Counted from the first letter of the stretch, positions 33,450-44,390 are shown. The stretch is 64,000 nt of DNA from Athripsodes cinereus (GCA_947579605.1 OX388318.1:22988098-23052097); one strand, 5' to 3'. The notes: generated by a model from the letters alone, not told the origin. Numbers and translations: made by a program.

Positions 33450-33590
33450 AGCTCGTGTACAGGTGAAACATCCTCACTGTAAGAAATAATATGCTTGTGT
33501 CGTAAAGGTGGTTAAGTAGGTAGGCATCGAACCTGGGATCCCTCGATTGAAATTTCCAGACTCAACCATCAGACAACCTTTCACAACATA
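33450..33590 (-). mobile_element. Diverged tRNA-derived SINE (tSINE-1-like)
   Basis: On the minus strand, GTCTGATGGTTGAGTCTGG (A-box-like) and GGTTCGATGCC (B box) are followed by TTTACGACACAAGCA, matching the body of the SINE at 7495-7672. It is considerably diverged. Confidence 0.5.
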
Positions 33591-34964
33591 TATATGTTAA
33601 AAATGTTGTATTCTTTGTTATGCCCTTTCTGATGGCAAGTACAAGTTTAGTTTTAAGTGTTAGTTGTTGAAAACGCGTTTTTTTTCAATATCAATTTTTC
33701 ACAAATTCATCCTTGATAGTAATGTAGTATTAAGGGACACGTGAGAAGTAAATTTTAGTATATAAAACATAGTTTTTGTATTTTGTTGTATTTTTTACAC
33801 CTGCGAGAGCAAATATTTATAAAGAATATTACTCAACTATTCTATTCTATTCTTTCTATGACCATCCACTCGTTCGCGAGTGATTTAAGATATTACCTGA
33901 CAGACATTTCAGATATTTCGTCTATAGGTATCAGCCAACAGATTGTACAATCTCCATTGGGACACCTTTCTGTTTCCTACTTAAAGGAGTATGCACAGTA
34001 TAATCTGATAAAGTAATATTAAAAAAAAAACTAACTTCCATACTAAAAAATAATCTTAACGTGGTGTAGTTTACCTTCAGTATGATATAGGTGCCTACAT
34101 TTTATATACACCTATTCTCAGATACGATTATAATATCAGTGATGCTTGTTCACATTAAATGTACCTATATAAGTATCTACAAAGTAAGTATCTAAGGTCA
34201 AGGGGACTTATACCCTTGTTAAGCTTTTTAAAATAACTTATTTATTTCACATGAATTAACAATCAATATAACGATAAAAAATGGTTTATCTCTAATATTT
34301 TCCATAGTAACAATATTATAAAATAACAAGAATCGATATTTTACAAAATATATGTAGGAACTTATTTTGTTTTATGTGCCTTTATTTATTTTAAATTAAT
34401 TTATTTACATAACTTTATATGTCCTGTAAAGATTAAAAATGTTCCATAAAGTGTACTTAGATATTTATTTATTTGTTTTTTGCCATATATCAATCAATTA
34501 CACTACAGGTGCACAGTTGGGAGTCGGTAGATACATAAAATTACTAAAGTACATACTCCGCAATTAACGTACATAAAATAATTATTTTCATACGGAAAAC
34601 ATCTCGCAAAAGGTACCTTCTACGAATATCCTTACTATAATCTTCAACTTACGAAATGTTTTATTATATTAAGTGTAATTTATTGCGGACACGTATCAAA
34701 AGCTCCAGACCTGAACATAAGTATTAGTTACCATTTATTATTATTAAAATTATCATTTCTACTTCGTTCCATAGGCTGGAAAAATAATTTACGAGATGGG
34801 GAAGAATTAGGTTTTATTTAATCGTGAAATACCGGAAGGGAAAAGAACTTTTTATTTAGTATAGCCCGTAAAAAAGTTTTATAGTTTAATTTCGTTTCAG
34901 TGAAATGAATGATGATTTTCTTTCTATCAGAATCATCATAGTCATTTTCTTCCGATTCAACAAT
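33591..34964. other. No recognisable gene
   Basis: AT-rich sequence. No supported frame or repeat. Confidence 0.45.
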
Positions 34965-35320
34965 ACTTTTAAGATGTTGAATTTGAAGACAATGAAAGGT
35001 GATTCGATTTTGTTGCCGTTTGACAGAAGATCATCTCATAGGCGCCGGTTAATAGTGTAGCCTTCAATTTGATTCTAAAGGTGGTTATCGGTTGATTTTT
35101 CCTCACTGCAGCTCCATTATATCCGGCGGTTACATAGGACAGGTCTGGCAACAACAAAAGCTCTCTGAAAGGAAGTAGATTTACTGGATCTGTTAGGCTC
35201 AGCGGGCTTATTTACGCCCAATGCCGAAGAGCACAAAAGTCTTCTAGTAGTAGAGTCAAGGAGGTAAATTTCTTTAAGGAACAATGATTGCATTTTTTTA
35301 ATGGCCTTATAGACCAAAAG
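34965..35320 (-). pseudogene. CR1/Jockey-type LINE C-terminal fragment
   Basis: Two overlapping frames read VYKAIKKMQSLFLKEIYLL, then EPNRSSKSTSFQRAFVVARP and, shifted, QPITTFRIKLKATLLTGAYE. This is the family of 57596-57960 (LVYKAINKMAPS..., VTSFRNKLKIALFTGALE). A frameshift separates the halves. Confidence 0.7.
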
Positions 35321-36746
35321 GAATGTTTAAGTGCCACCATTTCTCATCCCTTAGCCATTATATTTACTGCAGTATAGAAGTGAAATGTGCCATATTTTGC
35401 GCTTTAGGAAAAAGAGCTGGTACTATTGAAAGCCAGTTGCAGGCAAATAAGCATAATATTTTATTTCATTATCAAACACGATAATCATCATATACAATAT
35501 TTAAATCAATCTTTTCTTATGTTTTGCTTACGTAACAGAGATTTCGCGTGTATGGTAGAAGCGCTTAGAAATCTCTTAAAATTATTGCATACATAATATA
35601 ATACAATTCTACGATACAATTATAGGACTCAAATAATTGGAAACAATACTATTTTAGCTATACGAAAATGTCTTAATATTTGAATAATAATATTTTACCT
35701 AAAGTACCTACAGTAGATGTATATGTATTTATAAGTAGAAAGTATAGTATAAGATGATAAAATGGCGTGTCGCAAATGGAATTGAAGTCCTATAAAGCAT
35801 TTTACAGCTTCAAATTATCATCCATTAGAAAATTTTACGAGATCATTTCTTGTCTCTCCCCAACACCCATCTACTCTTCGTCTCGTCTCGTCTCGGTTGT
35901 CTTTTACTTCTACTCTCACTCTGCACACTTACTTCTCTGGCGGCTTCCATCATGCTAATGGATATCAGGCTATATATTACTGTATTTATATATCACATCA
36001 ACACCCTGACTTATGATACTCTGTTTTACGTTAATTCGAGTTACGCAGTTTTTTTTTCAATATTTATTTATTTTATTTTATTTTTTTATTTTTTCATATC
36101 GTCCTTAGGTCCTTATATTGCGGACACTTGGACTCGTCCAATGTAGAAAATAATAACCAATGAATATTACAAACATTATATAAAAACAAAAAATCACACA
36201 GTTTTTGACAAATTTGGAGGATATCCAACCATTTAGGATTTCGTCAAGTGAGAAAAATAATTAAATAAGTAAAATATAATATGTAGTCGCAAATGTAAAG
36301 GGTTTGGATCTACAGCGTCAAACATAGAAATAATAAAATTATAAAAAGGTACAAGGCATTAAACATAAACATTTTTTATCCATTTAACATGTCGTCAATC
36401 GTGTAAAATGTAAAATAATTTAACGACACGTGTGAAATATGGTGCTCGAGAACATTCCTTGAAACAATGACTTTTAATATAGACTGGAAAGTCGAAAAAA
36501 AAATGGTTACGCGACAAAACTATTTTTGCGACCAATATGATTTCATATCAATCAATCTTAAACAAGCGTTGATTCGAAAAGATACGATTCGTTGATTTCT
36601 CTCGAGCCTCTCTTTGTAGATGCATTTATAAAAGTTTGTTAGTGTTGATACAAAATATGTTGATGGTCCATATATAGAAGTGCACCTATTGACAACAATG
36701 GTCGTTTTGTGTTTATTAAATTTATTGTAATTTCGTATCTTTTGGA
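35321..36746. other. No recognisable gene
   Basis: AT-rich sequence. A short CGTCTCGTCTCGTCTCGG repeat lies at 35879. Nothing else is supported. Confidence 0.45.
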
Positions 36747-36988
36747 GTCCGCAGTAAAAATAGGTCTCTCACATTTTTATGTTAGTTTTCGAGTGTCCTG
36801 TAACAGGCAAATACTCGTCAAACACCACATTAGAGACAAAACATCTTCAGCTCAGCAATGATGAAGTATGCCACCCATCATGAATGTTTAACTTATATTG
36901 GCACGAAGGGGACAACTTGCATATTTGTAACATCCAGTTTATCCGTTGGCTACCCTGCATACTAGGTTGGATTGCCGTGATAGTATGA
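36747..36988 (+). mobile_element. TAG-SINE, near full length
   Basis: Runs from AGTCCGCAGTAAAAATAGG through GTTTTCGAGTGTCCTGTAAC, CAATGATGAAGTATGCCACC and ATTGGCACGAAGGGGACAAC to ATTGCCGTGATAGTATGAAC. The tail repeats are lost. Confidence 0.7.
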
Positions 36989-37206
36989 ACAAATGAGTTA
37001 TTTTGTATTTCTATCGTTACTTCATGGAATGATTGTAATACCTGATACTGTAGACATAGGCAGCTGAAGGTGTCTATATTATTATATTAAAATTATAACG
37101 AAATTATCTATGTATAATATGCTAAGAGTGATATTTGGGTGTTGCTGTGATCAAATGTAGTAACTAACGTTTTCCTTTCATCTTTATTATTGACTTAAAC
37201 TACACA

Positions 37207-38217
37207 AAGTTGATATTTTCAACCGACGGTACTTGGTGGAAATTCATGTTGAATTAATTAAAATAAAACACTTATTTGTAGTATATCCACGGTGACTTTT
37301 TATTGGAGGCGAGCCGGCTTTCAAGGTCCTGCAATGATTGCCCCAGTGCCTATATTGGACAAACTGGAAGATCCCTCAATACCAGAGTAAAGGAACACTT
37401 GGCGTGTCATCGTCTAAAAAACATAGATAAGTCAAATTTTGCTGACCATCTTACATCTAATAATCACACATTTGACCCTGATACTGGTATCAAATTAATC
37501 CATAGAGGGGTGAAAGGTCAACTTTTAAATCGCCTTGAAACTTTGGAAATAAATAGGTTAAAAAATAATCCTGATATTCACATTATTAATGAACAAATTA
37601 CTCTTAGTTCTTCTCCTTTATTAAAACCTATTATCTAATTCTTATTATTGTGGATTCCCAACTAGCTAATCCTTTCTAAAAACTTGTGTACTGCCGCTCT
37701 TTTGTTCTTTTGTTTCAGTCACTACATACCTGCAACAGTGATTCATAACCATCAGCCTCCACACCTCCTGACAAGATCAACAATTAATTATCTATTAAAT
37801 TTATTTTTTACAATTTACTAATTGGTTTACTATTGTATAGACTCATTTTAATTTTAAAGATTATTTTTCATATAAAAACATAACATCATATCAAGCAGAT
37901 TCATATTTTATGTATACTAACTATCAGAGGAAGGCTACCTCTTAAAAAAATAATGCTCATCTCTGATATGGGTTTTTGTGGTTTCCCCAATATCGTTAAA
38001 AGGCAAATGCTGGAGATGTTTTTCTTAAAATCCGTCCACAACGGTACTCTATTTCAATTGTTTGTTACCACTGTCTTAACTACCTCTTTTGTTTTGCTAC
38101 CCAATGACATACTATATATATTTGTTACCAACCTGTAATTTCTTTACTTTTCGCCAGCCTGATGATGAAAAAGTCACCGTGGATATACTACAAATAAGTG
38201 TTTTATTTTAATTAATT
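37207..38217 (+). mobile_element. 5'-truncated Penelope-like element with inverted ends
   Basis: Inverted 50-bp ends lie at 37252-37301 and 38168-38217 (AATTAATTAAAATAAAACAC ... and inverse). A GIY-YIG frame lies between them, then about 530 bp of untranslated sequence. TTAAACTACACA at 37195-37206 and 38216-38227 is a 12-bp target duplication. Between the left duplication and the left arm is a 45-bp segment (37207-37251) with no counterpart on the right. Inside the left arm are sequences of the hammerhead 3' half (reverse), and beside the right arm is CCTGATGATG, so the ribozyme parts are split between the two ends. Confidence 0.8.
37330..37638 (+). pseudogene. GIY-YIG endonuclease domain of a PLE (truncated)
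   Basis: Reads SCNDCPSAYIGQTGRSLNTR then VKEHLACHRLK, NFADHLTSNNHTF and LNRLETLEINRLKN. These are the YIG motif with PLE-type CxxC, the conserved Arg of TGRSLNTR, and the downstream Glu. The GIY half of the motif and everything upstream are missing, so the domain cannot be complete. The stop is at 37636-37638. Sequence upstream of 37330 belongs to the inverted left end. Confidence 0.8.
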
Positions 38218-38227
38218 AAACTACACA

Positions 38228-38292
38228 CTTTTTTATAAAGTACTTTTACAGTGAGTTTATGGGTTGCGAGCCAGCTTTCAAGAGTTTCTGTT
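38228..38292 (-). repeat. PLE terminal fragment
   Basis: On the minus strand it reads TTGAAAGCTGGCTCGCAACC, then AAACTCACTGTAAAAGTAC, paralleling the end of the PLE at 37252-37330 (GAAAGCCGGCTCGCC, GTCACCGTGGATATAC). Confidence 0.5.
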
Positions 38293-38324
38293 CTCATAAG
38301 GATAAAATAAAGTAAATTTACTTA

Positions 38325-38455
38325 CTTCCTTACTACTTCCGATGTCGGACCTTTGCGTCCGGAACAATAGACCTCCAAACCTTTCTCTCTTGAGCAATGG
38401 AATGCCAGTCGTCTTTAGCATTTATCTCCTCTAGATCTCGGTTGATATTAAGTAA
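38325..38455 (-). pseudogene. LINE C-terminal fragment
   Basis: Minus-strand frame NRDLEEINAKDDWHSIAQER then KVWRSIVPDAKVRHRK and stops, the last residues of a LINE protein. Same family as 49465-49800 (NRDLGELNVRDDWQYTAKDR). Confidence 0.6.
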
Positions 38456-38473
38456 AGTAAAGAAACCGTAAAT

Positions 38474-38693
38474 TAAAATGAATTTAAAAACACTGTATAA
38501 TTTCCAAATTAAATTTATTCACCTCAAACGTTTTCGCCAAGGCTTCTACTTGGCATCATCAGGAGGACTCCAATAGAAGCCTTGGCGAAAACGTTTGAGG
38601 TGAATAAATTTAATTTGGAAATTATACAGTGTTTTACATTCATTTTAATTATAATGAATTTCCAAAGTGTTAACACAAAAACATTTGATTTAT
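38474..38693 (-). mobile_element. Minimal PLE: palindromic terminal-repeat pair
   Basis: Arms at about 38472-38548 and 38574-38650 are inverted copies of 76-77 bp around a 25-bp spacer. GAAACCGTAAAT occurs at 38462-38473 and 38694-38705, a 12-bp target duplication. A 43-bp segment (38651-38693) lies only on the right. The hammerhead motif is on the minus strand, so the one-sided extension is on the 5' side, as in the other two PLEs. No coding sequence remains. Confidence 0.75.
38522..38566 (-). ncRNA. Hammerhead ribozyme-like motif of a PLE terminal repeat
   Basis: On the minus strand: helix I strand CCTC (38563-38566), core CTGATGA (38556-38562), helix II GCCAAG/CTTGGC with a short loop, core GAAA (38532-38535), a very short helix III region ACGTTT, then helix I strand GAGG (38522-38525). 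All conserved core bases are present. Predicted cleavage is just 5' of GAGG. Short-helix-III type I hammerheads are known from PLE terminal repeats. One unpaired U after CTGATGA is the only irregularity. Activity is not shown. Confidence 0.65.
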
Positions 38694-38705
38694 GAAACCG
38701 TAAAT

Positions 38706-38770
38706 GTTTACATAAGTCTAATGATGAGAGCGGAAACTTACGAAAACCCTCTCGTGATCAACAAGATCGT
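38706..38770 (+). repeat. PLE terminal fragment
   Basis: CTAATGATGAGAGCGGAAAC followed by CGAAAACCCTCTCGTGATC resembles the terminal motif at 46838-46920 (CTGACAATGAGAGCGGAAGC). The core is altered. Confidence 0.4.
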
Positions 38771-38902
38771 TGTGGAATCACTCAAAAAAAATGTTGTACT
38801 TTGTATAATTTACCATGAACTTCTACCAAATACGAAAGCATCAACTATAGAAAAACATATCACCTTATGTAATATGCCACACGGTATCGTTCACGTTTGA
38901 AT

Positions 38903-38955
38903 GAGTAATCAGTTGACCAGCCGCATGTGATCAACATGTAAATCTTTCTATTCAT
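38903..38955 (-). repeat. TAG-SINE scrap
   Basis: CAGTTGACCAGCCGCATGTG then ATCAACATGTAAAT matches part of the 3' half of the family. Confidence 0.35.
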
Positions 38956-39529
38956 ATTATAAAAAAAGCATTTACGATGGTGTCATATCTCGTCTTAGAA
39001 CTGATGGCTTAAAATCTAATTCAAAAACGGAATTTTTCACATGCCTAGACCTTTGATCTGCATATCTGTTAAGAAGATTGGATCCATGAAAGATTCTGGA
39101 TCTCACCAGACAAAGGTAGAGGTTATCCACTCAATTAGCATTTTCTCCTTATCCATACAGTTTTATCTTCCAATCATTCTCTCACTGATGTTTTTGTGTT
39201 TAGCATATGTGAGTTTTTGTTGTTGTATACAATAATTAAGATTTTTATTATTTCAAACATTCGCAAATTTTGCTGGTTTATTAATTGTCTTTTTTCTATA
39301 ATTGTAATATATTATACATAACTGTGTGTTTACAGAATTTGAAAATAATATATCGCTGTCAAGTTAAATGATGTGTCATTGTCAATTTTATATAATATAT
39401 ATAAATTTACGGTTAAAATTAACTCAGGCATATCCAATTTGCATATTTGACATAGTTGTATGGAATTTGATGATTTATTCAAGGATAAAACTTGAATTTT
39501 ACCGAATATGTGGGAATAAACAACAAAAC
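38956..39529. other. No recognisable gene
   Basis: AT-rich sequence with no supported frame. Confidence 0.45.
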
Positions 39530-39840
39530 AAAATGGATGAGATGGTTTGATGGTCATGCGGAACGAATGGAAGAGGAATGAATGGCAAAGAAGATATACT
39601 CGTCTGAAAGGAGAGGTGTGAGAAAGCGCGGGAGTCTGAGAACTACATGGGTTGGCCATATAGATCAAATTCTCAAGGACGGCTGTGTACTGAGTAAGAG
39701 AAATCGACGTGCGTGCATGAGAAATTGTATGAATGTAGAAGAAGTGAAAGAAGTATGTAAGGACAGATCTATATGGCGTTGCGTTCTCTTTGCCTACCCC
39801 ACTTGGGATACGGCGTGAGGGAATAGTATAGTAGTAGTAT
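39530..39840 (+). pseudogene. LINE-P C-terminal fragment with complete 3' end
   Basis: RWFDGHAERMEEE, then RGVRKRGSLRTTWVGHIDQI, LKDGCVLSKRNRRACMRNCM, NVEEVKEVCKDRSIWRCVLF and AYPTWDTA before the stop. This is the end of a LINE reverse transcriptase protein. The 3' end CCCCACTTGGGATACGGCG then GAATAGTATAGTAGTAG is nearly that of the TAG-SINE. It is truncated at its 5' side. Confidence 0.8.
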
Positions 39841-40230
39841 AGAAATATTTTGTAAGTTTACGTGATAGAATTTACCTATGGAAAGTGTCCATTTAAGATA
39901 CTAAAAGAAATTTCAATAATTCAGTGACATCTCTTATCGTATTTTTCGTTCAAGTCGAAAGCCTAAAGCAATAATAATAATTTTATCTCAGAAAAGAAAG
40001 AAGACGAAATAGGTTGGTGTGTAGATATTTAAATTGTTAGCTGAAATAAAAATTGAGGTTAAAGAAGATTCGACACATAATTTATAACAAAGAAGATAAG
40101 AAAATACTAATGCCGAAATCATTCACAGACTCGTGCTGAAAAAATAATGAATTGTCTTCAAATATTCGTACATATTTAGAATAGGTATGTAGGTACAATT
40201 TTAGTTTTAAATTTAAGTGAAATTTTGTTT
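39841..40230. other. No recognisable gene
   Basis: AT-rich sequence. Nothing identified. Confidence 0.45.
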
Positions 40231-40414
40231 CAATTTTTTTTTTTTAAAAAGATATATCTGGGTTTTGTTATAAACCCAAATACAACCTTATACACCTTTC
40301 ACAGTAAGCTAAAAGCTTGTGTCGTGAAAGGGGAATTTGCCAGCACCTGGGATCGAACCCCAGACCACTTGTTCACAAGGCCGAGACTCTACCTCCAGGC
40401 TACCGACGAACTCT
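40231..40414 (-). mobile_element. tRNA-derived SINE (tSINE-1), full copy
   Basis: Reverse-oriented copy of 7495-7672. The poly(A) tail appears as T-rich sequence at 40231-40244. The body has GCTAAAAGCTTGTGTCGTGA, the B box is GGGATCGAACCCC (reverse), and the A-box region lies near 40390-40405. Confidence 0.85.
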
Positions 40415-40467
40415 AATTTATTTATTAACTCTAACGAATTATTTTTCCAAAATATTCATCTGTAATT

Positions 40468-40530
40468 ATGAGATATTAAGAATGGGTGGCAAACCTCATC
40501 GCTGAATTTTAGATGTAAAATGTTTTATTC
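40468..40530 (-). repeat. TAG-SINE scrap
   Basis: ATGGGTGGCAAACCTCATCG then CTGAATTTTAGATGTAAAAT matches the centre of the family. Confidence 0.5.
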
Positions 40531-41378
40531 TAATATTTTCGTTTACAATATCACATTAATATTATGATGCAATGGTTGATAAAGAAAGCTTTTTATTTAG
40601 TTAATATGAGAGATGAAAAAGAATGGAAAACTTTTTTATTCCAAAGTCCAAAATGATTTAATCAGGTTGATGATCATTCAAGTATCTTCTTTTAAGTCAA
40701 GAATGTACTTTTTAATGTATTAAACAATGATGAAAATATTTTATTTTCTTAAAAGTTGAAATATATTGTGAATCATTTAATTTATTGTAGATGAAAGCTT
40801 GAAAATAATAAAAATAATTATATTTCAACTTAAATGTATTTTCTATTCTACAAAGAACTTTTAAATGTGTTTATTTGAAAAGGACATCGCTCACTGAAAA
40901 GTCATGATAAAGATGTAATCAAAGAACTAATTTATTTTCAAAATGTTTTTGTATTTTATTGAATATAATGATGAAGTATTGAAAAAGTCTTGAAAGATGT
41001 AAAGTTTTGATTTGTTTGTTTTTATATAAATTTATCATAATTGTTTGTTGTCTTCTAAATCAACATATCGTTTGGAAATTTTAAATTCATATTTGAAAAC
41101 ATCAATATTTGCAATTTTATAATTGTTAATACGAATAATGATTATATGGTACTGGAAAACATGGAAACTTACCAATAAATTATTGTGAAAAAAGTAGAAG
41201 CAAAAAACTTAATTTCAAAAGCCTTCGAGAAACATGTTAGATTTTTGATCCGATCGGAGACAGATCGCTTGCCAAACTCGACGTTTATAAATAAGGTGAT
41301 CTACATTAAGTTTTTCTCGTCAACTAACGGTTCTTAGTGGTTAAAAAGAAGTATTAGTTATTAAAATGACACAAGATA
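40531..41378. other. No recognisable gene
   Basis: AT-rich sequence with no supported frame or repeat. Confidence 0.45.
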
Positions 41379-41807
41379 ATGAAGGGTACACGGCAAAAAC
41401 AGGCTCATTGACAAATTATCATTTTACAGGAGAGCAAAATATAAAGTTTGAAACACCATATATTTCATAATTTTTTTCATAATTTCAGTGTGAATTACAA
41501 AGAAATGGGCCAGTTTTTTTACATTTTACTTTTACCATTCTAAAGAGCTCTTTGAGGGGAACAAAACTGCATTTAAATCACGAAAACGAAAAAAATCAAT
41601 GAGCTTGTTTTTGCCGTATAAAGTTTGAAACACCATATATTTCATAATTTTTTTCATAATTTCAGTGTGAATTACAAAGAAATGGGCCAGTTTTTTTACA
41701 TTTTACTTTTACCATTCTAAAGAGCTCTTTGAGGGGAACAAAACTGCATTTAAATCACGAAAACGAAAAAAATCAATGAGCTTGTTTTTGCCGTGTACCC
41801 TTCAATT
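41379..41807. mobile_element. TIR element MITE-3, copy 2, with internal tandem duplication
   Basis: Termini TGAAGGGTACACGGCAAAAA and its inverse. Most of the body, from ATAAAGTTTGAAACACC to TTTTTGCCGT, is present twice in tandem (41441-41617 and 41618-41794) with no difference seen. Otherwise it matches copy 1 at 31063-31312. Non-coding. Confidence 0.8.
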
Positions 41808-41948
41808 GGTAGTTCTGTAACTTTGTTTGTGAACCGATTTTCGAGAGCTTTCGCTTTTGTCGTCTGGGAAATGTCTGTAAAGAAGATCATGAAACCCGGT
41901 TCACAAATTAATAAAGTAACAATGGAATTACTCAAATATCTATTATTC

Positions 41949-42032
41949 CATGCAATAAAAATGGAAGCTGTCCTCTCGCTGCCAACAAAAAATAGTTATT
42001 CAGAATTGGTGGCAAACCTCGTCGCTGATGTT
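41949..42032 (-). repeat. TAG-SINE fragment
   Basis: GAAGCTGTCCTCTCGCTGCC, TATTCAGAATTGGTGGCAAA and CCTCGTCGCTGATG match the central part of the family in reverse. Confidence 0.55.
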
Positions 42033-42139
42033 GATTTATTTTGATTTTTTACCTACGATCTACAAAAGACAAAATCCAAAAGTCCTCAACGTTGTTGGTA
42101 AATTGTCGAAAAATTTTGTCTTTCATCGGATGGATTTTG

Positions 42140-42312
42140 TCCAGAGTGAGACTGTGCGATGACAGAAAAAGTGTGTGAAGACGTTGAAAAAGATTGGTTG
42201 ATGACATTATCCTGATGATGGTTAAATAGCGGTATCGTTTTGCTTGAGATCGGAAGGCATGGAAAAGATTTGAAGAGGCCTATATTCAGCAGTTGAGAGA
42301 AAATGGCTAGCA
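42140..42312 (+). pseudogene. LINE C-terminal fragment
   Basis: The final frame reads DRKAWKRFEEAYIQQLRENG and stops at 42310, with a decayed upstream part around RLVDDI. The WKxxEEAYxQQ ending is typical of RTE/Jockey-like LINE proteins. It is not the same family as LINE-A or LINE-P. Confidence 0.6.
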
Positions 42313-43707
42313 TGAACAAAATATGAACAGATTACGTACTACATGATTCTGAATCAGATGAAGAACTATTATAAGTATTTTTAATGTGGTATAATATTTG
42401 ACTATATTAAAATCTGAAAACTTGCAAAGATTATAATATTTCATAGGATATTATTATACTTATATTATTTTCATACTCAATGAGTAATTTTCTAAAAGTT
42501 TATTATTTCCTCAAATAACATCATTCACTTTGCAAATAAACTCTATCTAATAATTTGATTTTCTTCATCCCTGGATTTGTTTCATAGTGATGTCATACTA
42601 CTAATTTTTATGAAATCATCGAAATTTTAAATTGTATATTATTTGAAATATACGTGTGAAAAATATTAAAAATTCGAGTCATTTGTAGTGGATGAACAGA
42701 TACCGATAAACACCTCACAGTAGATATAACAAAATATTTTTATAATTCTTATATTAAAAAAAATATACAATTAATATTTAATATCTTGCTCGTTCAGATA
42801 CTGAATGATTGAAATATTTGTCGACGGTATGTTTATTAATGGTTCAACATTCGGTCAAATTCAAAAACAATTTTAACAAAAGATGTCTAGCATCTTTTGA
42901 AAATCCATTTTTTTGAGAAAACGTAAATAAAACCACCTGTATCCAGTGCCTTGATTCTTGCAAATACTACAACATAATACATAGTACCTACTCCAGAATC
43001 TGCAGAAAAATCCCACTTTCTCCTCACAGAATGTGAAGATATCATCCTCTTCAATTCCCGAATATTAATTTTTCGATGACAAATTTAACATTTCAAATAT
43101 TAAACTCAGATAAGGAAATTACACAGTATCTATGAAGATGCACACAAGTTCTACGTAAAATTAGGGCAATTCGCTACGAAACTCGCGCATCGCCCGAAGG
43201 CTGCAAATCGTACACTACTCGCTTCTAACAATGAACGCTACGCGATTACCTGCAAACTTGGGGAAATCTCTATGCAAATTATTATCAACTATGTACAATA
43301 ATATCTACTATTCTATACTTTACAATATTATGAAGATTACGATACTAAAGTAAGTGAATAAAATAATAATATTATTACAAAATCTTTCGCTTTTCCTAGA
43401 ATAATAATATTCCGTCTTATAATAATACAATAGTAGATTATACGGATTTAATTGAATTTCTCAGAAATTAGATTGATACAGTTTATTCAGGTACATATTA
43501 TGTAAATACCTACTATTAAAATAAACAAATATTATGTACATTGGACATTCTATGAAATACTCTTGTGTATTTTTTTCTAAAATGATGTTTTTTTAGTAGC
43601 ATATAACTCGTTTTATTCATTTCGTCGAACCGCCTCTACAGATTAAACTAATAACCTTTATTTTGAGAGCTACACGGAAAAAGGTCTGTCTATCACTATG
43701 TAGATAT
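42313..43707. other. No recognisable gene
   Basis: AT-rich sequence. A GC-richer patch at 43170-43260 has no recognisable coding or structural signal. Confidence 0.45.
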
Positions 43708-43710
43708 GAC

Positions 43711-44035
43711 GTGGTTAGATGGAAGAATTCTTCTTAAATTCAGCGATGAGGCTTGTCATCCATCCTGAATGTCTTGTTTTTATATTGGCACGAAGAGGAC
43801 AGTTTGCATGTTTCTTACATGCAGCTGATCTGTTGGCTACCCCACTTGTGGGATATGCCGTGATGGTATAGTAGTAGTAGTAGTAGTAGGTGGAAGAATA
43901 AATCACTACATTGTTCCGTTCTCTCTACCTACCCCACCAGGGACACGGTGTAAATATATAGATAGATTAGTATCTCACTACCTACCCCACCGTGTCCCTG
44001 ATTTAGTGATTAATTCTTCCAGCTAACCACATCAT
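43711..44035. repeat. Inverted repeat interrupted by a TAG-SINE
   Basis: GTGGTTAGATGGAAGAAT (43711) and, after the SINE, AAATCACTACATTG with CACCAGGGACACGGTG form a left arm. The right arm, 43978-44035, is its inverse (CCACCGTGTCCCTGATTTAG, AATTCTTCCAGCTAACCAC). Confidence 0.6.
43729..43890 (+). mobile_element. TAG-SINE insertion with 9-bp target duplication
   Basis: 5'-truncated copy starting at the AAATTCAGCGATGAGGC block and ending in (TAG)n at 43871-43889. TGGAAGAAT lies at 43720-43728 and 43891-43899. This fixes the (TAG)n run as the true 3' end and shows insertion by a target-primed mechanism. Confidence 0.85.
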
Positions 44036-44390
44036 ATTCACACATACATAAAATACATACCCATATACAATATAAATTATTTTACATACTAAAAAAACAT
44101 TATTAACATTCAGCTCCAACACGTAGAAGTGACTACAGATAAGTGAGGGTAAGGGAATTAGGGTGCAAATACCGTGTTAGAACTCAATAAATGAAAACAT
44201 TGAACGATTGTGAAACTCTATGTGAAGAAGAAATATTGTTCGTGCAATGAGCGCCATAAACTGATTAGAATTAAAAGAAATAATTTGTACCGTGTGTAGA
44301 AATTGTTCGAAGACGATCTTTATTGGTTTTACACTTTTCTATGTGGAGGAGGTTTGCTTCTACTCAGAGTTCTTTAAATAATTTTGATGG
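44036..44390. other. No recognisable gene
   Basis: AT-rich flank of the piggyBac-like remnant. Confidence 0.4.

Noticed and set aside
38474..38705. CRISPR-like or attachment-site palindrome
   Set aside because: Eukaryotic context, only one inverted pair, and better explained as PLE terminal repeats.
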